The position numbers were made by a program, and so were the translations under genes. From contig NZ_CP035311.1 of assembly GCF_004114795.1 (NCBI RefSeq), forward strand, positions 2,728,001 through 2,792,000: 64,000 nt of DNA, in the 5' to 3' direction. Below the pieces are notes generated by a model. That model did no database searches and was not told the DNA's origin. It was given only the letters and a program-made list of their open reading frames with translations. Below, in pieces: positions 32,211 through 41,408 of this stretch. Position 1 is the first letter of the stretch, and the number at the start of each line of letters is the position of its first letter. The DNA comes from Janthinobacterium sp. 17J80-10. GTDB lineage: Bacteria; Pseudomonadota; Gammaproteobacteria; Burkholderiales; Burkholderiaceae_D.

Positions 32211-33353
32211 ATGAATTCGCCTCATTCAGCAAAATACATCTGGCAACAGCCCGGCTGGCCAGCGCTCCGCTATGACCCGGCGACAATCGCGCCGGAACTG
32301 GGTGCGGCCAGACGAGCGCAAGGCAGCGTGCTTGGCCAGGCAGAAGCCGTCGGTCTGGAGCAACTCGCCGGCATCACGAATGCCATCTGGATCGACGAGG
32401 TGATTGCCACGGCGGCAATTGAAGGCGAAGCCCTGAACCTGGATGCGGTGCGTTCTTCGGTGGCCCGTAAGCTCGGCTTGGGCGAAGGCGGGCCGGTCGC
32501 CAGAAATGTGGACGGCCTGGTGGATGTGATGCATGACGCCGGCAGCGCATTTGCCGACCGGCTGGATGCCGACCGGCTTTGCCGCTGGCAAGCTGCCCTC
32601 TTCCCCGGCGGCACTTCCGGCATCCGGCGCATCGAAGTGGGCCGCTACCGTTCGTTTTCCGACCCGATGCAAATCATCAGCGGCCGCCCCGGCAAGGAAG
32701 TCATTCACTATGAAGCGCCGCCATCGGTAAGCGTGGCCGCCGAAATGGATGCCTTTATCAACTGGTTCAACGCATCTGGCAAGGCTGGCGAAGATGGCCT
32801 CATCCGCGCCGCCCTGGCGCATTTGTGGTTCGAGACCATCCATCCTTTCGAGGATGGCAATGGCAGAATCGGCCGCGCCATCGTCGATCTGGCGCTGGCG
32901 CAGGATCTGGGTGCCGCCACGCGCCTTTACAGCATGTCGCGCCAGCTGGGGGAAAACCGGCGCGCGTATTACGATGCGCTCAACCAGGCCCAGTCCGGCG
33001 CACTGGACGTCACGTGCTGGGTGGCCTGGTTCGCCCGCCAGTTCGCCCTGGCCTGCGATAAATCCGGCCAGATCATCCAGGCGGCCCTTGCCAAGCAACG
33101 ATTCTGGGCACAGCATGCCGGAGTGCCGCTCAACGAGCGGCAGCGCAAGGCGATACAGAAGCTGCTCGATGTCGGCGACAGCGGCTTTCAGGGCGGTCTG
33201 AGCGCGGAAAAATATGGCGCGATCACGGGAGCGTCAAAGGCGACCGCGACGCGCGATCTGACCGCGCTGGCGGAATACGGCCTGCTGGTTGTTAGCGGAC
33301 AGGGGCGAAGTACGCGGTATGCGCTGAAGGCGGAGAACGTAGGATTCAAGTGA
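32211..33353 (+). CDS. Fic-family AMP-transferase with N-terminal inhibitory helix and C-terminal winged helix
   Basis: 380 residues. An N-terminal DUF4172-like region (YIWQQPGWPALRYD) contains the inhibitory motif TAAIEG (residues 67-72; S/T-xxx-E-G/N), marking a class II Fic whose activity is held off by its own helix. The active site is HPFEDGNGRIGR (residues 211-222), complete. From about residue 305 a winged helix follows (LSAEKYGAITGASKATATRDL). Fic enzymes AMPylate target proteins. A DNA-binding tail plus the operator just upstream suggests autoregulation. It lies between the hsd operon and HNH/mcrBC. Confidence 0.93.
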   Translation: MNSPHSAKYIWQQPGWPALRYDPATIAPELGAARRAQGSVLGQAEAVGLEQLAGITNAIWIDEVIATAAIEGEALNLDAVRSSVARKLGLGEGGPVARNVDGLVDVMHDAGSAFADRLDADRLCRWQAALFPGGTSGIRRIEVGRYRSFSDPMQIISGRPGKEVIHYEAPPSVSVAAEMDAFINWFNASGKAGEDGLIRAALAHLWFETIHPFEDGNGRIGRAIVDLALAQDLGAATRLYSMSRQLGENRRAYYDALNQAQSGALDVTCWVAWFARQFALACDKSGQIIQAALAKQRFWAQHAGVPLNERQRKAIQKLLDVGDSGFQGGLSAEKYGAITGASKATATRDLTALAEYGLLVVSGQGRSTRYALKAENVGFK

Positions 33354-33714
33354 GGGCCCGGGCCAGCTTACTGGCAATGACAGGGTGCCATATTCCCTGT
33401 CCAACGAGTTGGCTGACGCGGGTTTTGTAGGCAGTGGGGTCAGGGGCGCAATGCTGCCGCCCCCGGTGGCGCGATGCATTGCACCACAGGCAGGCAGCAA
33501 CGATGTTTTCAGGTAAGTCACGGCCACCATCTTTTCTGGCAACGAGATGTTCAGCTGTACATCGTCCGTATTTTACTAACCTGGCAGGGACGCCCTGGCC
33601 GCGCGCAAACTGTTGCTGATCCTGCTCCCACATCGGAAGCTTGCAGTAGTAGCAGAGATGATTTTGTTTTTCGAAGGCTTGCCGGCGTAACTGCCGCAGC
33701 TTTTTCAGGCTCAT
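33346..33714 (-). CDS. HNH endonuclease
   Basis: 122 residues. The zinc-finger style HNH fold is clear: CYYCKLPMW, then CTAEHLVARKDGG (catalytic His), ENIVAACLWCNASRH (Asn and second Cys pair). It is a small single-domain nuclease, with no extra domains. It lies convergent with fic (eight-base overlap) and upstream of mcrC on the same strand, inside the defence island. It could be a restriction nuclease or a homing-type enzyme; the target is unknown. Confidence 0.88.
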   Translation of the reverse strand: MSLKKLRQLRRQAFEKQNHLCYYCKLPMWEQDQQQFARGQGVPARLVKYGRCTAEHLVARKDGGRDLPENIVAACLWCNASRHRGRQHCAPDPTAYKTRVSQLVGQGIWHPVIASKLARALT

Positions 33715-33889
33715 GGGAACTCACTTGGTTGTACAAGCAAATCCCCGGTAACGTATAACACGTCAGTCGGGCGCCGGCGGGTATCCGATTCGGCTGTGCA
33801 GGGGCGTAACGCCTCATGCGGTCAGAGGTTGCGAACCCTGAGCAAGTCAAACTTTACCGTTATGCTTCCGAATATGCAATGGAAATTAC

Positions 33890-35209
33890 CTAGCCATGGA
33901 ATCTATCGGCTTGCTTTGCAACGGTTGTCAATAGTTGCGAAAAACCCGCTTCCAAGGGCCATTCCAGTCGCCCGTTAGCCAGATCAAATGGCACAACCCA
34001 CAACAGTAGCTTATCTACATCCGAGAATACAAACGGCCCTAGCGGCTCAGGTAATTCGGCTGTCTGAGGATAAATCAGCAGCATGTTCCCTGTCCCATTC
34101 AGGTATTTGTGTCCGTACGCGAATAACTGATAAAAATCCTGCTGGCTCAAACCATATTTGTTTTCCCTGTCGGCTATGGAAATCAGCTTCCATTTCGCAT
34201 CCATCAGTAAGAAATTCTCGCATCCCCACTGCACCAGAAAATCCGGCCGCAACTGGAACATGCCTTTGCCCTCGTGCTCACACAGGAATGCACTCCTGGC
34301 CTGGGCCTTGAGGCTATAGGGTGGCGGCAGCTGCCGGCGCAATCCCGCCTCAACATAACGCTCGAACAGTTTCTCCATCGGAAACAGCAAGCTGATGCCA
34401 TGGGTAGCACCGCGCACCGTCAGCGGCATATGCTGGCCGAGCACGAGTTCGCACCACGGTCGCACCGGCTGGTAATGCGCCATCAACCGATCATGACGCC
34501 ACTGGCGAAAGTCGGCCTGGGTATCCTTGCACTCGGGTATTTCCGCCAGCAATCCGGCCAGTTCATGGGCTAGACGCCAGGTATCCGGCTGCCGGGTGCT
34601 GCTGCAAACACGCATGAGCGCAGACTTCAGCAGGCGATTTTCCGGGCGATCCGGGAGGAACAGATCATGGCGGATGTGAAAGATATGCGCGCGTCCCGGC
34701 GGCTGGCGCATTTGCTTGACCACATCAAGTTGCCCGCGCAGGAAACGCTGTTCCTCTTCCATGCGCCGATAATCGAAGCGCAAGCCGCGCTTCACCTGGT
34801 GATCCAGCGCTAGCACGAACTGCCGCATCACCCATTCCAGCAAGGGATGGTGGAATGTTGCGATATCGGCCCGGTCGGCGTTACGCACCGGCAGGTCTAG
34901 GGCGGCCTCCAGCATCCTGATCAGCAAGGCGCGCGACCTGGCCGCGGTTTCCTCCTCTGCCTGCTCGGTATGCTTGGGCAAAATTTCCAGCAACGTGCCG
35001 CAGGGCGTTTCCACCACGCCCACGTGGTTGTCCAAGCGCAGCCAGCGGCGGCTTTCGATTTGCAGCAGCGTTGCACCGCCCTTGCCAAAACCGGCGGCCA
35101 GATTGCATAGCCAGTCGAACGCAGACGGCGTGATCGTCGCCTGATCGAGGGTGGACGCAACGTTATCCGTCGTCAGTCGTGCATATTCGCGCACGACCAC
35201 GGTTTTCAT
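33890..35209 (-). CDS. mcrC: McrC, nuclease subunit of McrBC restriction system
   Basis: 439 residues from ATG 35209, which overlaps the mcrB stop (ATGA). The N-terminal McrB-contacting domain (MKTVVVREYARLTTDN) precedes the PD-(D/E)xK nuclease near the C-terminus: QLRPDFLVQWGCENFLLMDAKWK (Asp, then Asp-Ala-Lys). The subunit joins the McrB ring and cuts modified DNA. An upstream in-frame extension into mcrB has non-coding character and is rejected. Confidence 0.92.
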   Translation of the reverse strand: MKTVVVREYARLTTDNVASTLDQATITPSAFDWLCNLAAGFGKGGATLLQIESRRWLRLDNHVGVVETPCGTLLEILPKHTEQAEEETAARSRALLIRMLEAALDLPVRNADRADIATFHHPLLEWVMRQFVLALDHQVKRGLRFDYRRMEEEQRFLRGQLDVVKQMRQPPGRAHIFHIRHDLFLPDRPENRLLKSALMRVCSSTRQPDTWRLAHELAGLLAEIPECKDTQADFRQWRHDRLMAHYQPVRPWCELVLGQHMPLTVRGATHGISLLFPMEKLFERYVEAGLRRQLPPPYSLKAQARSAFLCEHEGKGMFQLRPDFLVQWGCENFLLMDAKWKLISIADRENKYGLSQQDFYQLFAYGHKYLNGTGNMLLIYPQTAELPEPLGPFVFSDVDKLLLWVVPFDLANGRLEWPLEAGFSQLLTTVAKQADRFHG

Positions 35210-37848
35210 GCGGCCTCTCCGAGGATGCGCCGATAGCTTTCGATATCGTCGAACGCCGCACCATTGATGCGCCAGCGCCGGTCGGCGTTTTCCAGGGTCT
35301 CCGCCACGGCAGCGCCAAACAGGCTGGCCAGGTTGGTTGAGGCTTTTTCCACGAAGGCCGGCGCCGGATGCTTGCCGCGATTGTTCAAGACCCAGGCGAT
35401 GCGCTCCCAATCTTCAAAGAAATACTCTTGCAGCAGAGGCAGGATCTGTTGCCGGAAAATGTCTCCAAGCTCGGCCAGCGTCGGCTTTTCCTGTTCCTTG
35501 AGCGGCATGAAATAGGCGTGCCCCAGGCAATGATCGCGGTCCAGCAAGACTTCGATGCGCTCATTCATCTTACGCAACAATTGCCCGATATTGACGCCTT
35601 CAATTGTGACGGCGTCCAGCAAGGCTGGCTGCGGTGGCATTTCCTTGAAGGTGAAGCGCCGGCGCAAGGCGATATCCAGTCCCGCCAGCGAGCGGTCGGC
35701 GGTATTCATCGTGCCGATCAGGTAGACGTTCGACGGCACGCTGAAGGGCTTCTTGGAGTAAGGCAGGGTCACGCTCAGCGCTTCATCCGCACCTGCCCGC
35801 TTGGAAGGTTCAATCAGCGTAATCAGCTCGCCAAAAATGCGGGAGATATTGCCGCGGTTGATTTCATCGATAATCAAAACCCAGCCGTTGTGCGCGGACT
35901 GATAAATTCCGGCACTTTCTGGCGGCTGCCGCACCATGGCGCGATCCCCACCCACGGCTTGCCCGTCTTGGTTTAGCGACAAAATATTGTTGACGCCTTC
36001 ACGGGCAAGAGACAACAGTGCAGCGAGCTTTTCTTTATCAATCGATCCAGCTTTCAATTCATACAAAGTCATTTGGCTGAACTGATTGTTCATCAACTGT
36101 TCGAAGGGTAATGACGGGTTATAAACACGCAACCATCGAACATCTCTGCATTGACCGTAGCCATCGTCCTGCTCCGCCCTGTTTTGCACCCGATAATTAC
36201 CAGTAACTTCGCCGACCGCCCGGAATTTATATAGGCCATCGGTTACGACGATCAAATCCCCTTTTTTCACCTTCAATAAAAAGGTGGCAACAGCAGAAAC
36301 AGCATAGTCTGCGGAATCGACGTTTTCACCCGCATCGATAAAGCGCTGATAGATCTCACTACGATTCTGGCAGCCTTGGAAATTTATTTCGCCACCCCAG
36401 CCCAGCAAGGCAAAACCGTTTTCAATACATTCGTCGTAAATATAGGAATCCCAGCCTTTGCTATTGCCAAGAGACATTTTCCAGATGCGCCGACCAGCCA
36501 GATCGATCGGGACTTCGATCTGGCGTTCCACTTTGGCAGAAGCCGATTCGCATAGCGACTTGAATACACCATCAACGACGTCGTAACGAAGAGTGCCATT
36601 GTCGCCAGTATCAGATCTTAAACCCTCGACAAAATCTTCATAACTAAAGCTCTGATGAAAAGTGACAAAGCGGATTTGCCCTGAGCGCGCCAAAGCATCG
36701 AAGCGCAACTTATGCGCCGCACGATCGTCTGGCTTTTCTTGCAGTAGTTCAGGATCAAGGATGGAGAGCGTCTCAGTGATCGTCGCATAAGTCTTGCCGG
36801 TACCGGGCGGGCCATACAGGATCTGGTTCAATGGCACTTTGGCGGGCGTCAAATTAGAGAAGTCAGGTGGCATCGTGTCGTTATCTTCCAGATCGGAATT
36901 GTCGTAGGCGTTGCACAAGGCGAGCAGCGCAGCCCTTGTCGGTACGGCCAGATAAATGGCCGGATTGCCTTGCGCGAGCTGCGGCGCGTTGGCGCCGAGA
37001 TTGCTGTTGCGCGAGCGCTCGGCGGGATATTCCTCGATGTCTTTCAGTTGGCCCTTGACGGTATCCAGCCATGCACCGGGCTCCAGCCAGAGCTTCACGC
37101 CCTTGGCATCGCGCGCAAGCGCGAGGCTACGGCCTTCGGTGGTCGTGAAGCCGGCAATATACTTGGTGGGCTCCTTGATCGGTTGGAAGCGCTCCGGGTT
37201 TTCCTGGAAAAATGCCAGCGCATCGTCCGGATTGAGGGTCATTGCTGCGAGGCGCGCCGCGGCCTTCTCCCAGATTTGCGCGCCAAAGCTGAAAACGTCG
37301 GCGTCACCGCGCTTCGCCATGGCAGCCGCGTGCAGTGCGGCGACATTGCGCCTTGAACGGGTTTCCAGCCAAGCCACGAGATGGTCGGCGCTAAAGATCG
37401 GCAGCACGGAAGGTGCCGTGCGGTCTTGATACAAAAAGGCGATTTTCCATTTGATCGCCGCGCCAAGATCGGCCTTTTGTACCATGTCAAGATCGCCGGC
37501 ACTGGCAGCGCGGGCGACTTCGCAAATGATGTCGCGCACCCGCGCAAACGCCACTTCGATGGTATCGCCGTATTTGGCGTACCAGCCATAGTCGGTGGAA
37601 TAGCAACGGCCGCCACCCCCAGACTTGTCGCTCTGGTCCTTGCGGGAATAGATGCCAAACTTGAATGCAGAACCGCCCCAGATGGAGCCAAGTTGTTCGG
37701 TTCGCTGTTCAAGCCAGCCGTAGGTGAAACAATCCGTGTCACCTGCCTTGGTGTATTCCTGCAGGGCCATCTGCGGCAGGGATTCCAGGGGCCAGCGCTG
37801 CAGGAAACTGTCCCAGAGCGCGTGAAATGCTGCTATTGAAATCGTCAT
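35206..37848 (-). CDS. mcrB: McrB, GTPase motor of McrBC, with PUA/EVE-like insert
   Basis: About 880 residues from ATG 37848 (a TTG 45 bases upstream is possible). Residues 1-330 form an N-terminal recognition region (DUF3578-like FGIYSRKDQSDKSGGGG). The AAA+ core has Walker A LYGPPGTGKTYATI (about 345), Walker B IIDEINRGNISRIFGEL (about 660), the GTP signature MNTADRSLAG and ALRRRFTFKE. Between them, around residues 450-620, an additional domain (MSLGNSKGWDSYIYDECIEN, GDLIVVTDGLYKFRAVGEVTG) interrupts the motor. It resembles a PUA/EVE-type modified-base-binding fold. Confidence 0.9.
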   Translation of the reverse strand: MTISIAAFHALWDSFLQRWPLESLPQMALQEYTKAGDTDCFTYGWLEQRTEQLGSIWGGSAFKFGIYSRKDQSDKSGGGGRCYSTDYGWYAKYGDTIEVAFARVRDIICEVARAASAGDLDMVQKADLGAAIKWKIAFLYQDRTAPSVLPIFSADHLVAWLETRSRRNVAALHAAAMAKRGDADVFSFGAQIWEKAAARLAAMTLNPDDALAFFQENPERFQPIKEPTKYIAGFTTTEGRSLALARDAKGVKLWLEPGAWLDTVKGQLKDIEEYPAERSRNSNLGANAPQLAQGNPAIYLAVPTRAALLALCNAYDNSDLEDNDTMPPDFSNLTPAKVPLNQILYGPPGTGKTYATITETLSILDPELLQEKPDDRAAHKLRFDALARSGQIRFVTFHQSFSYEDFVEGLRSDTGDNGTLRYDVVDGVFKSLCESASAKVERQIEVPIDLAGRRIWKMSLGNSKGWDSYIYDECIENGFALLGWGGEINFQGCQNRSEIYQRFIDAGENVDSADYAVSAVATFLLKVKKGDLIVVTDGLYKFRAVGEVTGNYRVQNRAEQDDGYGQCRDVRWLRVYNPSLPFEQLMNNQFSQMTLYELKAGSIDKEKLAALLSLAREGVNNILSLNQDGQAVGGDRAMVRQPPESAGIYQSAHNGWVLIIDEINRGNISRIFGELITLIEPSKRAGADEALSVTLPYSKKPFSVPSNVYLIGTMNTADRSLAGLDIALRRRFTFKEMPPQPALLDAVTIEGVNIGQLLRKMNERIEVLLDRDHCLGHAYFMPLKEQEKPTLAELGDIFRQQILPLLQEYFFEDWERIAWVLNNRGKHPAPAFVEKASTNLASLFGAAVAETLENADRRWRINGAAFDDIESYRRILGEAA

Positions 37849-38272
37849 GCTAGTGATAAGAAATGTTTCCGATGATGTAATTAAGGAGTGCAATACTTAC
37901 ATACCAAAAAATATTAATATAAATGCATTTTCCATAAGGACTGTCGTTAGCGATTAAATGAACTATGCCTAAAACGGCAAGTATGTTGCATACCGTTTCG
38001 ATACAATTTCCGGATCATCCAGTTTGATTAGCCCTTAAGTCGACGCTGTGACAATGATTTGGAAGCGCTTGCCGCTTCGGCGCGTAAGTTCGTGACATAA
38101 AAATGCCAAAAGACAATGTTAACGCATTAGTCACAATAAGCGTGTGTACCCGACGGATTTAGAAAAGAATTCATGCAATTTCAGCGAGTTTGCAAAGAGA
38201 AGTCCGTATTGGCATCTTTGCCCTGCTCCAGAAATTTTTTTGCCACTCGGAGTATGAATCTTCAAATGCCAG
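37849..38272. other. AT-rich intergenic region upstream of mcrB
   Basis: 424 bases without a convincing gene. It must hold the mcrBC promoter. At 37972-37998 there is an interrupted dyad, AAACGG then GTATG-TTG-CATAC then CGTTT, that could be an operator. I searched for a copy of the tRNA-Asn 3' end as a right island border and did not see one. Confidence 0.4.
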
Positions 38273-39016
38273 TCACCCATTAATATGCGCAATCAACGGC
38301 AAATGGTCAGAAGCCACGCGCGCCAGCGGCGTGGCATGCACATCCACATGCACCAGCCGGTGGCGCGGCCGGATCCAGATGCGGTCCAGCGCGAACAGCG
38401 GCCAGCGCGACGGGAAAGTCTTGGGCGCCGGCACCGATTCGAAGTGCGACACCAGCCAGCGCAGCGGCCGGCCCCACACGAACCATTCGTTGATGTCGCC
38501 CAGCAGGATCACCGGCATCTGATCGGTATCGAAGGTTTGCAGCAGGCGCTGGATTTGCCAGCGCCGTTCGGCCGGCCGCAAGCCGAGGTGCGTCGCCACC
38601 ACGCGCAGCGGATGGCCATGGCAGCTGACATCGGCATCCAGCGCGCCGCGCGGCTCATGCTTGCCGACCGACAGGTCGAGCGAGCGCTTGGCCAGGATCG
38701 GATAGCGGCTCAGCACGGCATTGCCGAAGATGCGCTCCCCGACCTTGAAGGTCGGCCCTTCCACGGCTTCGAAGCCGGTTGCGTCTTGCAGCATTTGGAG
38801 CACGTCGGGAAAGCCGCCGCCCCCCAGCGGGACTTCCTGCAGCGCGACGATGTCAGCGCCTACCTCCTTCACGACCTCCACGATGCGTTGCGGCGCGAAG
38901 TGGCCATCGGTGCCGACCGCGCCGTGGATGTTGTACGTGGCGATGGTCAGCGGCCAGGCATTGTTGTCGGCAACGGCGTCCGTCGTTGTCAGCGGATCGG
39001 CGTTCGGGAGCTTCAT
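38273..39016 (-). CDS. Endonuclease/exonuclease/phosphatase family protein
   Basis: 247 residues from ATG 39016, which overlaps the phospholipase stop (ATGA). EEP-fold motifs: LTIATYNIHGAVG, ADIVALQEVPLGG (metal Glu), VVATHLGLRPAERRWQ, VILLGDINEW (Asp/Asn), and the catalytic SDHLPLIAHI at the end. Members cleave phosphodiesters in nucleic acids or phospholipids. The tight coupling to a phospholipase D-like gene suggests lipid headgroup work, but that is inference. Confidence 0.9.
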   Translation of the reverse strand: MKLPNADPLTTTDAVADNNAWPLTIATYNIHGAVGTDGHFAPQRIVEVVKEVGADIVALQEVPLGGGGFPDVLQMLQDATGFEAVEGPTFKVGERIFGNAVLSRYPILAKRSLDLSVGKHEPRGALDADVSCHGHPLRVVATHLGLRPAERRWQIQRLLQTFDTDQMPVILLGDINEWFVWGRPLRWLVSHFESVPAPKTFPSRWPLFALDRIWIRPRHRLVHVDVHATPLARVASDHLPLIAHING

Positions 39017-41181
39017 TGCGGCGCAGGATCTTCTTTGCGCGGCAGCCAGCGTTGCAGCGCTGTCGCCACGCCCAGCAGCGTGGTGATCACCACCGCCAGT
39101 ACCGCCAGCGTGCCGGGACTCGGATTGCGGATCGCCTCGGCGAGGTTGTGGGCGAAAGTCACGGTCAGGATGATGCCGGGCGACATGCCGAGCAAGGTGC
39201 CGAGCAGGAAGTCGCGCAGCCGGATATGCGAAGCGCCGGCGACGACATTCACCACCGTAAACGGCGCGATCGGCAGCATGCGCACCACCATCATGGCGAG
39301 CACGCCGTGTTTGGCGATCCGCCTGGAAAGCCGGTTGATGCGCGGCCCCACCAGCCGGCGCACCGTATCGCGCCCCATCCATTCGCCCAGCCCGTAAGTC
39401 ATGGCCGCGCTCAGGGTCGAGCCGATGATGGCGTACAGTGCGCCCATGACCGGCCCGAACACGATGCCGGTAGCGGCGATCAACACCGTGATGGGCACCA
39501 GGAAGCCGGCCACCGCGTAGGCCGCCACCACCACGAGCGGCGAAAAAGGCAAGTCTTCCAGCCCGCGCGCGAGCGCAATCAGCGACGCCAGGTTGATCCA
39601 TTCGCGCAACGGCGTCCAGCGCCATGCGACCGCCAGCAGGGCGAGTGTCAGCGCCAGCACACCGAGCCCGATGAAGCGGCGCGGCGCCGGCTGCCGCAAT
39701 TCTTCCGGCACCAGTTGCTCCACCAATGCGTCCGGATTGATCGGGCGTTCCGGATCGAACGGCGCCTGCTCGGGAATCAGGGCATCCAGCTCGGGCGCAA
39801 CTATCGGATCCAGTTGCTGCAGCCGGCGCCGCTCGCTGCCGAGTTTTTCGGCCACGGCATGCAAGCTGCCGCTCAGGTCGATTTCCGCTTCCACCTGTTG
39901 CGGCGAACTGCCGCAATGCTCGGCCAGCAAGCGATTACGCAAGCCGGCGATTGCGCGGCGGATACGGGTTTGCTCGGCCGGGTTGCCGCGCGCTTCCAGC
40001 ACCAGGTTGCACTCCGTATCGTAGGCCATGGAGCGGCTGGAGAGATTGGCCGAACCGACCGAAAACACATCGTCGTCGACCGCGAATACCTTGCTGTGCA
40101 CATTCAGGCAATTCTCGCCCTGCCCGGCCAGCCATGGGCAATACATGCGATAACGCCGGTTGCGGTCGGCCTGCTTCAGGCGCTGGTGCACGCGGGCGCG
40201 CAAGACGCCCATGGTGGCGTGCTCCAGCCAGCCGCTCTGGGTTTGCGGCGAGATCACCATCACCTCCGGCGCCGGTTCCTGTTCCAGCCGCGCCGACAGC
40301 GCGCCGCCGATCAGGCCGGAGGTGAAATACTGGTTTTCAAAAAACAGGTGGCGCTTGGCGGCGGCGATGGCGTCCAGGTGCAGTTGGCGGATTTCATGCA
40401 CGCCGGGGCTGCCGTCGAAAGCCGGCTCGGTGCGCGCGATCGCCACGTCGATATCGGTCAGATCGGGCGCGACATCGTCCGGCCATGGCACGCGGTCCGG
40501 CTTACGGTATGCTGCCGCCGCATGGCCGGTCGCGCGCTGCCAGCGTGCGCGGCACAGCTCGCCCAGCGCGCGCGCGACGTCGCCGTCGACGATGGATTGC
40601 ACGTCGTGGAACGGCGGGTAAGGCTTGCTGTTGGTATCGCAGCGCAAGGGGTCGTTGCAGTCGTGCTGCGGCGTGTCCCAGCGGCAGCGCGTCAGGTCAA
40701 GTCCGCCGACGAAGGCGACGGCGTCGTCGATCACCACGACTTTTTGATGATGCGATGCGCCGATCGGGTGCTTGCCATCCATCCGGAACGACAGGCGCCG
40801 GTGCGTGCGCCAATCCATCTTGTACAGCGGCAGCCACTCGCGCTCCAGCGCATACAGCATGGCGAAATCCCAGTTGAGCACATAGGCATGCAGATGGGGA
40901 CGGGAAGACACCACGGCGTGCAGGAAGTCGCCGAGTGGTTCTGGATAGCCGTCGTTGGCGCCGCCCGGCACCAGGCAGGTACGGCTGTCGATATCCCAGC
41001 TGAGGATGAAAATGCTGTGCCGTGCCGCCCGGATGGCGGCGCGTACCGCACTGAAATAGCTGGCCGCATCCACCAGCAAGGAGAAACGTTGCGCCCGTTC
41101 GATGCGCCAGCAATTGTGTCCGGCTTGCAGCAAGCCGCGATACACTAACGAGTTTTCTGTGAGATGCGATGGATGCGTCAT
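39013..41181 (-). CDS. Phospholipase D-like protein fused to a VTT (DedA-type) membrane domain
   Basis: 722 residues. Two HKD half-sites form the N-terminal PLD: GASHHQKVVVIDDAVAFVGG (about residues 145-165) and NVHSKVFAVDDDVFSVGS (about 360-380). From about residue 500 come hydrophobic helices and the VTT/SNARE-associated domain: VLALTLALLAVAWRW, VVVAAYAVAGFLVPITVLI and MGALYAIIGSTLSAAMTY. Such PLD-VTT fusions probably act on phospholipids at the inner membrane (cardiolipin-synthase-like or transphosphatidylase). The EEP gene is translationally coupled behind it. Confidence 0.9.
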   Translation of the reverse strand: MTHPSHLTENSLVYRGLLQAGHNCWRIERAQRFSLLVDAASYFSAVRAAIRAARHSIFILSWDIDSRTCLVPGGANDGYPEPLGDFLHAVVSSRPHLHAYVLNWDFAMLYALEREWLPLYKMDWRTHRRLSFRMDGKHPIGASHHQKVVVIDDAVAFVGGLDLTRCRWDTPQHDCNDPLRCDTNSKPYPPFHDVQSIVDGDVARALGELCRARWQRATGHAAAAYRKPDRVPWPDDVAPDLTDIDVAIARTEPAFDGSPGVHEIRQLHLDAIAAAKRHLFFENQYFTSGLIGGALSARLEQEPAPEVMVISPQTQSGWLEHATMGVLRARVHQRLKQADRNRRYRMYCPWLAGQGENCLNVHSKVFAVDDDVFSVGSANLSSRSMAYDTECNLVLEARGNPAEQTRIRRAIAGLRNRLLAEHCGSSPQQVEAEIDLSGSLHAVAEKLGSERRRLQQLDPIVAPELDALIPEQAPFDPERPINPDALVEQLVPEELRQPAPRRFIGLGVLALTLALLAVAWRWTPLREWINLASLIALARGLEDLPFSPLVVVAAYAVAGFLVPITVLIAATGIVFGPVMGALYAIIGSTLSAAMTYGLGEWMGRDTVRRLVGPRINRLSRRIAKHGVLAMMVVRMLPIAPFTVVNVVAGASHIRLRDFLLGTLLGMSPGIILTVTFAHNLAEAIRNPSPGTLAVLAVVITTLLGVATALQRWLPRKEDPAPQ

Positions 41182-41408
41182 GCCGTCCCGGCGGTTGGAT
41201 TTGTTGTGCTTTTGGATGCGCTTTTTCAGTTTCGATGACTGGCTGAATGGAAAGTTCGGCCGGTGCCGACGCTGCGCCGGTCGGGTTGCGTTCGGTCAAT
41301 CAGCCTGCTAATCAATGTTTTCTTGAAATAAGCCATCTGCGCGACCCGATTCAATGCATCAATTACAAACTAAGAAGTCTAAGAAATTCCTTTCAAGCCG
41401 CTGAAAAT

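Noticed and set aside
38104-38272. Right-hand att site copy of the tRNA-Asn 3' end
   Set aside because: I looked for CCTGGTTCAAGTCCAGG or similar here and found none, so the right edge of the island is not defined.
38779-41148. Plus-strand frame of about 790 codons opposite the phospholipase gene
   Set aside because: Shadow of the PLD-VTT gene; its Arg/His/Gln-rich product has no motif.
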